A program made the position numbers and the translations under genes. From positions 310,001 to 374,000 of the forward strand of contig NZ_FNFF01000004.1 of NCBI RefSeq assembly GCF_900100315.1: a DNA stretch of 64,000 nucleotides, in the 5' to 3' direction. Source of the stretch: Streptomyces indicus (GTDB taxonomy: Bacteria > Actinomycetota > Actinomycetes > Streptomycetales > Streptomycetaceae). The notes beneath the pieces are model-generated. The model did not search any database. It saw only the letters and a program-made list of their open reading frames with translations, and was not told where the DNA came from. Below, piece after piece: positions 1 through 7,893 of the stretch; position 1 is the first letter of the stretch, and every line of letters begins with the position of its first letter.

Positions 1-24
1 GAGAAGCTGAAGCAACTGCTGTGA
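1..24 (+). CDS. C-terminal end of an unidentified CDS
   Basis: The first 24 bases read as the end of an open frame, EKLKQLL followed by TGA, and a strong hairpin terminator follows 10 bases later. The stop followed directly by a terminator supports a real gene end, but seven residues are too few to identify the product. In S. coelicolor I would expect a glycosyltransferase or lipid-related gene next to the acyl-CoA ligase; that is only a guess from synteny. Confidence 0.45.
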   Translation, partial: EKLKQLL

Positions 25-34
25 GGCATGGGTG

Positions 35-64
35 AGGGGTCCTGCTCGATGAGCGGGACCCCTT
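35..64. terminator. Hairpin terminator between convergent genes
   Basis: The 13-base arms AGGGGTCCTGCTC (35-47) and GAGCGGGACCCCT (51-63) pair with one G-T wobble around a 3-base loop. The hairpin sits between the upstream gene end (24) and the convergent acyl-CoA ligase end (103), so it can serve both strands. There is no long U-tract, which is usual in Streptomyces. Confidence 0.8.
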
Positions 65-102
65 ACGCATGTCCGTAGCCGGATCGGCTGCCAGGAGCAG
101 GA

Positions 103-1896
103 TCAGCCCCGGTAGATCGCCTCGATCTCGTCGGCGAAGTCCTTCGCCACCACGTTCCGCTTCAGCTTCAGCGAAGGCGTCAGGTGGCCCGACTCCTCCG
201 TGAACTGGCCCGGCAGGACACGGAACTTGCGCACCGACTCGGCCTTCGAGACCGCCGCGTTCCCGTCGTCCACCGCGCGCTGGATCGTGGCGAGCAGCTC
301 CGGGTCCTTGCGCAGATCCGCCGCCGCCACCGAGGCCTTGCCGTGGTCGGCGGCCCAGCGGCCGAGGAACTCCTCGTCCAGGGTGACCAGCGCGCCCACG
401 AACGGACGCCCGTCGCCGACGACCATGCACTCCGCGACAAGGGCGTGCGCCCGGATGCGGTCCTCGATCACGGCGGGTGCCACGTTCTTGCCGCCGGCCG
501 TGACGATGAGCTCCTTCTTGCGGCCCGTGATCGCGAGGTAGCCGTCCTCGTCGAGCGTGCCGATGTCACCGGTGTGGAACCAGCCGTCGGCCAGCGCCTC
601 GGCGGTCGCGCCCTCGTTGTTCCAGTAGCCCGCGAACAAGTGCTCGCCGTGCAGCAGGACTTCACCGTCGTCGGCGATACGGATCACCGAGCCGGGCAGC
701 GGCTGGCCGACCGTGCCGATCTTCTGCCGGTCCCACGGGTTGAAGGCCGTGGCCGCGCAGGACTCTGTGAGCCCGTAACCCTCGAGGACCGTGAAGCCGA
801 TGCCGCGGAAGAAGTGGCCGAGGCGCTCGCCCAGCGGGGCGCCACCGGAGATCGCGTACTCGCCGCGGCCGCCGAGCACCGCGCGCAGCTTGCTGTAGAC
901 CAGCTTGTCGAAGGTCTTGTGCTTGAGCTTCAGGCCCAGCGACGGGCCGGACGGGGTGTCGAGCGCGCGGCTGTACGCGATCGCCGTGTCCGCGGCCTTG
1001 TCGAAGATCTTGCCCTTGCCGTCCGCCTGCGCCTTGGCCCGCGCCGAGTTGTAGACCTTCTCGAAGACGCGCGGGACGCCGAGGATCAACGTCGGGCGGA
1101 ACGAGGCCAGTTCGTCCGTGAGGTTCTTGATGTCCGGTACGTGGCCCAGCTTGATCGGGGCCATCATCGGCGCGACCTGCACGAGGCGGCCGAAGACGTG
1201 CGCCAGCGGCAGGAAGAGCAGGACCGAGCACTCGCCTGTACGGAACAGGGGGCGCAGCCGCTCCACCACGTTGCCGCACTCCGCGAAGAAGCTGCGGTGC
1301 GTGAGGACGCAGCCCTTGGGGCGGCCCGTGGTGCCCGAGGTGTAGACGATGGTGGCCGGGTCGTCGGCCTTCGCCACGGCCGAGCGCTCGTCCACGGTCT
1401 CGTCCGTGACCTGCTCGCCCTCGGCGCGCAGCCGGTCGAGACCGCCGCCCTCGATCTGCCACACGTCCTTCAGGGCCGGCAGCCGGTCGCGTACGGAGGC
1501 CACCGCGTCCGCGTGCGCGTCCAGCTCCACGAAGCAGGCCACCGCGCCCGAGTCGCCGAGGATCCACTGGATCTGCTCGGGCGAGCTGGTCTCGTACACC
1601 GGGACCGTGACCGCGCCCGCGCTCCAGATCGCGAAGTCGAGCAGCGTCCACTCGTAGCGCGTACGGGACATCAGACCCACGCGGTCGCCCGGCTGCACGC
1701 CCGAGGCGATCAGGCCCTTGGCCGCCGCGCGCACCTCGGCGAGGAAGTCTCTTGCGGTGACGTCCTGCCAACTGCCGCCCACCTTGCGGCCGATGACCGC
1801 GACATCCGGGTGCTGGGTGGCATTGCGGTGGACGATGTCGGTCAGATTGCCGTCCGCAGGGACCTCGTACAGGGCCGGAAGGCTGAACTCGCGCAA
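103..1896 (-). CDS. Long-chain fatty acid--CoA ligase (AMP-forming)
   Basis: 597-residue member of the ANL adenylating superfamily. It is expected to activate fatty acids with ATP to acyl-AMP and then to acyl-CoA, for degradation or lipid synthesis, in the cytosol or at the inner membrane face. The P-loop-like motif YTSGTTGRPKG lies at residues 185-195, the A5 motif EGYGLTES at 372-379, the ribose-binding Asp in HTGDIG near 443, and the C-terminal hinge and catalytic-Lys region ITGRKKELIVTAGGKN at 456-471. Length is typical of the FadD15/LACS-like subgroup. The start is TTG (1894-1896), chosen because GAGGAG lies 9 bases upstream. The gene stands alone, divergent from the phosphoesterase at 2219. 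The exact substrate chain length cannot be read from sequence. Confidence 0.93.
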   Translation of the reverse strand: MREFSLPALYEVPADGNLTDIVHRNATQHPDVAVIGRKVGGSWQDVTARDFLAEVRAAAKGLIASGVQPGDRVGLMSRTRYEWTLLDFAIWSAGAVTVPVYETSSPEQIQWILGDSGAVACFVELDAHADAVASVRDRLPALKDVWQIEGGGLDRLRAEGEQVTDETVDERSAVAKADDPATIVYTSGTTGRPKGCVLTHRSFFAECGNVVERLRPLFRTGECSVLLFLPLAHVFGRLVQVAPMMAPIKLGHVPDIKNLTDELASFRPTLILGVPRVFEKVYNSARAKAQADGKGKIFDKAADTAIAYSRALDTPSGPSLGLKLKHKTFDKLVYSKLRAVLGGRGEYAISGGAPLGERLGHFFRGIGFTVLEGYGLTESCAATAFNPWDRQKIGTVGQPLPGSVIRIADDGEVLLHGEHLFAGYWNNEGATAEALADGWFHTGDIGTLDEDGYLAITGRKKELIVTAGGKNVAPAVIEDRIRAHALVAECMVVGDGRPFVGALVTLDEEFLGRWAADHGKASVAAADLRKDPELLATIQRAVDDGNAAVSKAESVRKFRVLPGQFTEESGHLTPSLKLKRNVVAKDFADEIEAIYRG

Positions 1897-2218
1897 GACT
1901 GCTGCTCCTCATAGGGCGCCGGCGCCACGACGTTGTGTGCTGCGACGGTGCGGTCCAAGATCGGGCAGGTGCTCGGGTGCCTTCTCCTGGGAAGCGGGCA
2001 CGGGAGCACAACTGGACTGCCCGGACGTTACCCACCGGTACGGGCTCTCCGATAGGGGGTCCGGGCCAGATGTTCGCTGCGTCACATGACGAGGCGTTGC
2101 AGTTCGCACTGTAGTCGGCCGCGCGGGCGACTCGGAAGTAACCGCAGGTCCGGTGGGGGTTACGTGGGGGAGCCGTGTGCTCTACCCGCACGGGCGGCCG
2201 AGTTCTAGGGTGATCGGC
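1897..2218. other. Divergent intergenic region with imperfect hairpin
   Basis: This 322-base gap holds the promoters of the divergent ligase and phosphoesterase genes. An imperfect 13-bp hairpin is visible at 1969-2009 (GTGCTCGGGTGCC against GGGCACGGGAGCAC, two mismatches). I see no convincing coding sequence or recognisable operator. Confidence 0.4.
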
Positions 2219-2980
2219 ATGCGAGTGCATGTGGTCAGCGACGTACACGGCAACACCGAGGCCCTCGCCCGCGCAGGCGACGGCGCCGACGCGCTCGTCT
2301 GCCTCGGTGACCTGGTGTTGTTCCTCGATTACGCGGACCACTCGCGCGGCATCTTCCCCGACCTCTTCGGCCGGGAGAACGCCACGCGCATCGTCGAACT
2401 GCGCACCGCGCGCCGCTACGAGGAGGCCCGGGCCTTCGGCGCCTCGCTCTGGGAGGGCTTGGACCGCAACGCGGCCATCGAGGAAGCGGTGCGCCGGCAG
2501 TACGCCGAGATGTTCGCCGCGTTCCCGACACCGACGTACGCCACCTACGGCAACGTCGACATCCCCGGCCTGTGGAAGGAGTACGCGGGAGCGGGCACAA
2601 AGGTCCTCGACGGCGAGCGCGTCGAGATCGGCGGTCTGGTCTTCGGCTTCGTCGGCGGCGGCCTCAAGTCGCCCATGCGCACGCCGTACGAGATCAGCGA
2701 CGAGGAGTACGCGGCGAAGATCGAGGCGGTCGGCGAGGTGGACGTGCTGTGCACGCACATCCCGCCGGAGGTCCCCGAGCTCGTGTACGACACCGTGGCC
2801 CGGCGCTTCGAGCGCGGCAGCACCGCCCTGCTCGACGCGATACGCCGGACCCGGCCGCGGTACGCCCTGTTCGGCCATGTCCACCAGCCTCTGGTGCGGC
2901 GGATGCGGATCGGCGTCACGGAGTGCGTCAACGTCGGGCACTTCGCCGGGTCGGGCACGCCGTGGGCCCTGGAGTGGTGA
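2219..2980 (+). CDS. Metallophosphoesterase family protein
   Basis: 253-residue calcineurin-like phosphoesterase. Metal-binding motifs are in the family order: SDVHGN at residues 7-12, CLGDLV at 28-33, YGNVD (the GNHD/E-equivalent) near 110, CTHIPP near 178 and FGHVHQP near 217. It should bind a dinuclear metal centre and hydrolyse a phosphodiester or phosphomonoester, but the substrate is not evident. ATG at 2219 is chosen because it begins directly at the beta strand before the first motif. An in-frame GTG at 2210 and an upstream ATG at 2153 are alternatives, and the ribosome-binding site is weak (AGGGTG). It is followed on the same strand by the SRPBCC gene 145 bases later. Confidence 0.85.
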   Translation: MRVHVVSDVHGNTEALARAGDGADALVCLGDLVLFLDYADHSRGIFPDLFGRENATRIVELRTARRYEEARAFGASLWEGLDRNAAIEEAVRRQYAEMFAAFPTPTYATYGNVDIPGLWKEYAGAGTKVLDGERVEIGGLVFGFVGGGLKSPMRTPYEISDEEYAAKIEAVGEVDVLCTHIPPEVPELVYDTVARRFERGSTALLDAIRRTRPRYALFGHVHQPLVRRMRIGVTECVNVGHFAGSGTPWALEW

Positions 2981-3125
2981 CCTCGCGGAACCTCCGGGCG
3001 CGGGGGCCCGTCTCGCAGGCCGAGGGGACGGGAGCCGGGCCGACCCCGGCGCGGTAGCCTTCACGGCGGCGGGTCCACCCCCGCGCACCCCTTGCAATCC
3101 GGCCAGCACTGGAGGAGCCACGGCG

Positions 3126-3566
3126 ATGGCGGAACACACCAGCTCGAGCATCACGATCGAGGCGTCGCCCGCCGAGGTCATGGCGGTGATCGCCGACTTC
3201 GCCCGCTACCCCGACTGGACCGGCGAGGTGAAGCAGGCCGAGGTCCTGGAGACGGACGCCTCGGGCCGCGCCGAGCAGGTGCGGCTGGTCATGGACGCCG
3301 GCGCGATCAAGGACGACCAGGTCCTCGGCTACACGTGGACCGGGGACAACGAGGTCAGCTGGACGCTGGTCAAGTCCCAGATGCTGCGCGCCCTGGACGG
3401 CAGCTATGTGCTGCGGCCTGCGGGCAAGGGCACCGAGGTCACGTACAAGCTCACCGTGGACGTGAAGATCCCGATGCTCGGGATGATCAAGCGCAAGGCC
3501 GAGAAGGTCATCATCGACCGGGCGCTCGCCGGTCTGAAGAAGCGCGTGGAGTCCGGGCCCAAGTAG
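3126..3566 (+). CDS. SRPBCC family protein (polyketide cyclase/dehydrase-like)
   Basis: 146-residue START/Bet v1-like fold protein of the SRPBCC superfamily, which binds hydrophobic ligands in a deep cavity. The typical N-terminal pattern is visible: SSSITIEASPAEVMAVIADF, then the YPDWTGEV loop at residues 32-39, with the long C-terminal amphipathic helix (IKRKAEKVIIDRALAGLKKR). There is no signal peptide. GGAGGAG at 3111-3117 supports ATG 3126. The next gene is an ArsA-like ATPase, an arrangement I recall as conserved in Streptomyces, suggesting but not showing a shared function. The polyketide cyclase name reflects homology only; there is no polyketide cluster here. Confidence 0.85.
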   Translation: MAEHTSSSITIEASPAEVMAVIADFARYPDWTGEVKQAEVLETDASGRAEQVRLVMDAGAIKDDQVLGYTWTGDNEVSWTLVKSQMLRALDGSYVLRPAGKGTEVTYKLTVDVKIPMLGMIKRKAEKVIIDRALAGLKKRVESGPK

Positions 3567-4253
3567 CCGCGGCTCGGGGGCTTGCGGGACGGTCCGACGC
3601 GGTACGGGGCTTGCGGGGCGAGCCGCCGCGCTTCAGGCGACCCGCCGTGGGTTCAGGCGGCGGGACGGGCTCTCCGCCGTGGTTCAGGCGGCGGGACCGG
3701 TGGCTCCGGTATGGGCGGCCAAGATGGTCGGCCGATTTCGGTGCGGGGCAGGCAGTGGCCGTCCGGCACGGGGGCGTCCGGCCTCCGGCCCTCGGACAGG
3801 GCTGCGGGAGCGGCGGGTCCGGGACGGAGCGGTGACTGTCTCTCGGGATGGGCCTGCGGGGCTGGTGATTCCGGGTGGCGCCGGCGGCTGTCCCTCGAGG
3901 CTGGGCCTGCGGGAGGCGGTCCCCGCAGGGGCCTGTCGGACCAGCAGCTCCGGGACTGGGGCGGTGGACCGGCCAGTTCCGGGATGGACCGGCGGGCCGG
4001 ACTCTGGGGGCTGGGCCTGCGGGAGCTGGTTCCGGCATGGGGTCTCTGGGACCGGCGGCCCGGGACCGGGCCGGTGGGCCGGCCAGTTGCGGGCCGGAGC
4101 GGCGGGCCGGGCTTTCGGGACCGGGGCCTGCGGCACCGGTGACTCCGTCTCCGAGGCAGGCCTGCGGGCCCGGCATTCGGGGGCGGCCTGCGGGCGCGGC
4201 ATACGGGGCAGAGGCTGCGGGGTCGTACGGGCCCTGACGTACCGTTCACCTCT
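3567..4253. repeat. Non-coding GC-rich region of degenerate tandem repeats
   Basis: The 687 bases between the SRPBCC and ArsA-like genes contain no credible gene. They contain layered repeats. GTTCAGGCGGCGGGAC occurs at 3651 and 3682 (31-base period), with a related copy near 3630. A 110-base unit beginning CTGGGCCTGCGGGAG occurs at 3901 and 4011, and CCGGCCAGTT recurs at the same 110-base offset (3969 and 4079). A half-unit copy of TGGGCCTGCGGG lies at 3849. Long open frames on both strands arise from the GC bias and are Pro/Arg/Gly-rich with no family resemblance. Confidence 0.7.
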
Positions 4254-5354
4254 ATGCGCACCCTCTTCGTCACCGGCCCCGGCGGCTCCGGCCGCAGCAC
4301 CGTGGCCGCGGCCACCGCACAGCAGGCCCGTGCCGCAGGGCTGCGCACGCTGCTCCTCGACGCCGAGCGTCTCGACGCCGCCGGGCACTTCCGGCGCGAG
4401 GCGCTCGCGCTGCAGGAACGTGCCGCCACCGCGCTCGACCTCTTCGGCGCCCAGCGCCTGGACGACGACGAGTTGACCCCGCTACCGGGCGCCGACGAGC
4501 TCGCCCTGCTCACTGCCGTGCGCGACGCCCACCGGAGCGACGCGTACGACCTCCTCGTGGTCGACCTGCCGCCCACCGCCAAGGCCCTGGCCACCCTCGC
4601 CCTGCCCACCCAGCTGCGTCGCTACGTCCGCCGTCTGCTGCCCCCGGAGCGGCAGGCCGCGCGCGCCCTGCGCCCGATGCTGGCCCAGCTCGCGGGCGTG
4701 CCGATGCCCGCACAGTGGCTGTACGACGCGGCCGCGCAGTGGGACGCGCATCTCGCCGGGGTGCAGGCCGTGATCGAGAGCGCGGACACCGCCGTACGCC
4801 TCGTCGTCGAGCCCGGCCCCGCCGGCGCGGACGCCCTGCGCACCGCCGTGCTCGGACTCGCCCTGCACGGCCTGCGCATCGAGCGCGTCCTCGCCAACCG
4901 CGTCCTGCCCCAGGGCTCCGCCGACCCCTGGCTGGCCTCGCTCGCCGCCCAGCAGGACAAGGTGCTCGCCCAGTGGCGCGGCGAGGGCCTGCCGGTGGCC
5001 GAGGTGCCGCACCTCGGCCGTGACCCGCGCGGCGCGGAAGACCTCGCCGCGCTCGCGGTCCCCGCCCCGGGCGACGTGCCGCCGCGCGAGGAATGGCCGA
5101 TAACGGACCGCCTCGCCGAGGACGGGCTCCTGGAGTGGCGGATACCGCTGCCCGGGGCCGTACGCGACGAACTCGACCTGGTCCGGCGCGGGGACGAACT
5201 CGTCGTCACCGCCGGGCAGTTCCGCCGGATCGTGCCGCTGCCCTCGGCCCTGCGCCGCTGCACCGTCGCGGGCGCCGGGCTCAAGGACGGCGAACTGGGC
5301 ATCCGCTTCACGCCCGACCCGGGCCTGTGGCCGCAGGAGCGGCCCACCACCTGA
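4254..5354 (+). CDS. ArsA-like ATPase with degenerate P-loop
   Basis: 366-residue protein with the fold order of ArsA/GET3-type ATPases. The N-terminal motif GPGGSGRST (residues 8-16) sits where ArsA has GKGGVGKT(S/T). DLPPTAKALATLALP near 105-120 sits where the family has the DTAPTGHTLR signature. The last ~70 residues resemble the HSP20-like C-terminal domain of bacterial ArsA homologues. Both signature P-loop lysines are replaced (first by Pro, second by Arg), so ATP hydrolysis is doubtful. It lies between the SRPBCC and DUF5304 genes on the same strand. The start ATG 4254 immediately precedes the beta strand leading to the P-loop. The function is unknown; arsenic transport is unlikely without ArsB. 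Confidence 0.8.
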   Translation: MRTLFVTGPGGSGRSTVAAATAQQARAAGLRTLLLDAERLDAAGHFRREALALQERAATALDLFGAQRLDDDELTPLPGADELALLTAVRDAHRSDAYDLLVVDLPPTAKALATLALPTQLRRYVRRLLPPERQAARALRPMLAQLAGVPMPAQWLYDAAAQWDAHLAGVQAVIESADTAVRLVVEPGPAGADALRTAVLGLALHGLRIERVLANRVLPQGSADPWLASLAAQQDKVLAQWRGEGLPVAEVPHLGRDPRGAEDLAALAVPAPGDVPPREEWPITDRLAEDGLLEWRIPLPGAVRDELDLVRRGDELVVTAGQFRRIVPLPSALRRCTVAGAGLKDGELGIRFTPDPGLWPQERPTT

Positions 5355-5464
5355 GCGGCACACCCCCTGCCGCGTACCGCTCACACCCCTGATCCCCGTT
5401 CCGCCGTTCGGGTACCGTCGAAGGTACGCAGCCGCGCACCGCCGACCCGCCGCAGGAGCCTGCC

Positions 5465-5893
5465 ATGAGCGACACCGAGCGCCCCGCCGACCAGCCGCGA
5501 GCGGTCGACGACGACGCGTGGGAGAAGGCCTGCGCCGAGGACCTCGCCGCCGAGCAGGCCCGGCGCCGCGCCCAGTACGGCACGCCGCCCGGTTCGGCCG
5601 CAGAGGAACTGCGGCGGCTGGTGGACGCGGTGAGCGAGAAGCTGTCCGGACTGCAGACCCCGATCGCCGGCATGGCCGCCCAGGGCGCCGTCAACCAGCT
5701 GATCAACCAGGCGAAGTCCGTGGTGGAACCGGTCATCCAGCGCAACCCCGAGGTCTTCGACCACCTCGCGGCCGCGGGCTCCGAACTGCTCGCCGCCTAC
5801 CGCTCCGCGGTCCAGGGCCACGAGCGCCGCTGGACGCAGGAGGACCGCAAGGACGAGGGCAAGTCCGGCGGCGACCCCATCGACCTGGACTAG
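5465..5893 (+). CDS. DUF5304 family protein upstream of glucokinase
   Basis: 142-residue soluble protein, acidic at both ends (DDDAWEKACAEDLAAE near residues 16-30, and the Asp-rich C terminus DPIDLD). A helical middle (residues 45-100) contains LRRLVDAVSEKLSGL and GMAAQGAVNQLINQAKSVVEP. No catalytic motif or membrane segment is seen. AGGAG 7-11 bases before ATG 5465 supports the start. It lies directly upstream of glkA on the same strand. As I recall, the S. coelicolor counterpart (SCO2127) has been studied together with glkA in carbon regulation and antibiotic production. The DNA encoding the last residues and the stop is repeated six times downstream. Confidence 0.8.
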   Translation: MSDTERPADQPRAVDDDAWEKACAEDLAAEQARRRAQYGTPPGSAAEELRRLVDAVSEKLSGLQTPIAGMAAQGAVNQLINQAKSVVEPVIQRNPEVFDHLAAAGSELLAAYRSAVQGHERRWTQEDRKDEGKSGGDPIDLD

Positions 5894-6021
5894 CGGCCCC
5901 GTCGGCCTGGACCGGCGACCTCATCGACCTGGACTGGCGACCTCACCGAGCTGGACTAGCGGTCTTATCGACCTGGACCGGCGGTCCCGCCGACTTGGAC
6001 TGCCGGTCCCAACCCCTGGAC
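5881..6021 (+). repeat. 22-bp tandem repeat, six copies, spanning the DUF5304 stop codon
   Basis: Copies with the consensus CGACCTGGAC start at 5881, 5903, 5925, 5947, 5969 and 5991, exactly 22 bases apart, and a seventh degenerate copy follows near 6012. The first copy is the coding end of the upstream gene (codons for Asp-Leu-Asp and the stop). The array fills most of the gap to glkA. It has no spacers, so it is not a CRISPR. Confidence 0.92.
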
Positions 6022-6103
6022 TGCGGCGGCCGTCGCGACGGCACCGGCGTCCCCCTCGGTTAGGCTGGGCAGCAGCGGGGCTCGACCGAAAACTGAGGGA
6101 CAC

Positions 6104-7057
6104 ATGGGACTCACCATCGGCGTCGACATCGGCGGCACGAAGATCGCGGCCGGCGTGGTCGACGAGGAAGGCACGATCCTTTCCACCTTCAAGGTGCCGA
6201 CTCCCAGCACCCCCGAGGCCATCGTGGACGCGATCGCCTCGGCCGTGGAAGGCGCGCGAGCCGGTCACGAGATCGTGGGCGTGGGCATCGGCGCGGCCGG
6301 ATACGTCAACCGCGAGCGTTCCACGGTGTACTTCGCGCCGAACATCGACTGGCGCCAGGAGCCGCTCAAGGAGAAGGTCGAGGAGCGCGTCGGCCTGCCG
6401 GTCGTCGTGGAGAACGACGCGAACGCCGCGGCCTGGGGCGAGTACAAGTTCGGCGCGGGCAAGGGCCATCGCAACGTCATCTGCATCACCCTCGGCACCG
6501 GCCTCGGCGGCGGCATCATCATCGGCAACAAGCTGCGCCGCGGACACTTCGGCGTGGCCGCCGAGTTCGGCCACATCCGGATGGTCCCGGACGGCCTGCT
6601 GTGCGGCTGCGGCAGCCAGGGCTGCTGGGAGCAGTACGCCTCCGGCAGCGCGCTCGTGCGCTATGCGAAGCAGCGCGCCAACGCCACCCCGGAGAACGCC
6701 GAGTTGCTGCTCTCGCTCGGCGACGGCACCCCCGAGGGCATCGAGGGCAAGCACATCTCGATGGCCGCGCGCCAGGGCGACCTGGTGGCCGTGGACTCCT
6801 ACCGCGAGCTGGCCCGCTGGGCCGGCGCCGGTCTCGCCGACCTGGCCTCGCTGTTCGACCCGTCCGCCTTCATCATCGGCGGCGGCCTCTCGGACGAGGG
6901 CGAGCTCGTGCTCGACCCCATCCGCAAGTCGTACAAGCGCTGGCTCGTGGGCGGCAACTGGCGCCCGCAGGCCGAGGTGATCGCGGCCCAGCTCGGCAAC
7001 AAGGCGGGCCTCGTGGGCGCCGCCGACCTGGCCAGGGAGCCCGCCCCGGTCATGTGA
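6104..7057 (+). CDS. glkA: ROK-family glucokinase
   Basis: 317-residue ROK kinase, the same length I recall for S. coelicolor GlkA. It phosphorylates glucose to glucose-6-phosphate with ATP in the cytosol and in streptomycetes is central to glucose repression. The phosphate-1 motif GVDIGGTK lies at residues 6-13, the catalytic Asp in ENDANAAAWGE at Asp105, and the ROK zinc site comprises His157 (AEFGHIRM) and Cys167, Cys169 and Cys174 (CGCGSQGC). It lacks the N-terminal winged helix of ROK repressors, so it is an enzyme. GAGGGA before ATG 6104 supports the start. It follows the DUF5304 gene, and the repeat array between them would lie in any shared transcript. Confidence 0.96.
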   Translation: MGLTIGVDIGGTKIAAGVVDEEGTILSTFKVPTPSTPEAIVDAIASAVEGARAGHEIVGVGIGAAGYVNRERSTVYFAPNIDWRQEPLKEKVEERVGLPVVVENDANAAAWGEYKFGAGKGHRNVICITLGTGLGGGIIIGNKLRRGHFGVAAEFGHIRMVPDGLLCGCGSQGCWEQYASGSALVRYAKQRANATPENAELLLSLGDGTPEGIEGKHISMAARQGDLVAVDSYRELARWAGAGLADLASLFDPSAFIIGGGLSDEGELVLDPIRKSYKRWLVGGNWRPQAEVIAAQLGNKAGLVGAADLAREPAPVM

Positions 7058-7071
7058 GCCGTATCCGACGA

Positions 7072-7104
7072 CGCCCGCCGTGTTCCGTACAGGACCGGCG
7101 GGCG
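7072..7104 (+). terminator. Hairpin after glkA
   Basis: The nine-base arms CGCCCGCCG (7072-7080) and CGGCGGGCG (7096-7104) are perfectly complementary around a 15-base loop, starting 14 bases after the glkA stop. The next start codon is only 18 bases downstream, so the hairpin may also affect its translation. Confidence 0.7.
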
Positions 7105-7122
7105 CTGTCATATCGTGGCCCG

Positions 7123-7890
7123 GTGACCGGACAGGCCTCGCCCATCTCGCTGCCCAACTCCCGTACGGATCCGGACGGTTCGGCCGTCGTCAGGGTGCTC
7201 TCGTACAACATCCGCTCGATGCGCGACGACACCGCCGCGCTCGCCCGGGTGATCCGCGCCTGCGACCCCGACCTGGTCCTCATCCAGGAAGCGCCGCGCT
7301 TCTTCCGCTGGAACAAGAAGCTCGCCCGCCTCGCCAAGGCCTCCGACCTGGTGATCCTCGCGGGCGGCGCCCCCGCCGCGGGCCCCGCGCTGCTGTGCTC
7401 GCTGCGGGCCACGGTCGAGCGCACCGAGGACGTGCTGCTGCCCCTGACGCCCGGCCTGCACCGCCGCGGATTCTCCACCGCGGTCGTACGGTTCGGGCGC
7501 GCCCGGCTCGGCGTCCTCAGCTGCCATCTGTCCCTGCAGACCGATGAGCGCTACGACCAGGGCGGCATGCTGCTCGACCGGCTCGCGGGCATGGGCGTGG
7601 AGCACACGGTCGCGGGCGGCGACCTCAACGACCGGCCGGACGGCCGCACGTTCAAGCTGCTCGCGGGCGCGCTCCAGGACTGCTGGGCGGTCAAGCCCTG
7701 GGGCGGCGAGTACTCCTCGGAGGCCGCCACCCCGCGCCAGCGCATCGACGCGATCTTCGCCTCACGCGGCATCGAAGTCCTGGGCTGCGGTGTCCCGGTG
7801 GGGCATGCGGGCATCACGGAGACGGACCTGAGGGCGGCCACGGACCATCTGCCGGTCCTGGCCGCCCTCAGGGTTCCCCCCTCTTCGTAA
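7123..7890 (+). CDS. Endonuclease/exonuclease/phosphatase (EEP) family protein
   Basis: 255-residue EEP-fold hydrolase. Family motifs in order: RVLSYNIRSM (the LxxxxxN motif) near residues 25-34, the metal-ligand Glu in DLVLIQEAP near 56, the Asn of GGDLNDRPDG near 165-173, RIDAIFAS near 207-214 and the catalytic DHLPVLA near 242-248. There is no signal peptide, so it may act on intracellular phosphodiesters; the substrate is not evident. GTG 7123 is chosen as the first in-frame start after the glkA terminator. There is no clear Shine-Dalgarno, so a leaderless transcript is possible. It converges with the gene ending at 7894, with only three bases between the two stop codons. Confidence 0.85.
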   Translation: MTGQASPISLPNSRTDPDGSAVVRVLSYNIRSMRDDTAALARVIRACDPDLVLIQEAPRFFRWNKKLARLAKASDLVILAGGAPAAGPALLCSLRATVERTEDVLLPLTPGLHRRGFSTAVVRFGRARLGVLSCHLSLQTDERYDQGGMLLDRLAGMGVEHTVAGGDLNDRPDGRTFKLLAGALQDCWAVKPWGGEYSSEAATPRQRIDAIFASRGIEVLGCGVPVGHAGITETDLRAATDHLPVLAALRVPPSS

Positions 7891-7893
7891 GGC

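Noticed and set aside
3511..4176. Pro/Arg/Gly-rich open frames in the repeat region
   Set aside because: They consist of repeat translations, occur on both strands, and lack ribosome sites.
5881..6021. CRISPR-like array
   Set aside because: The 22-bp units are directly adjacent without unique spacers and no cas genes are present.
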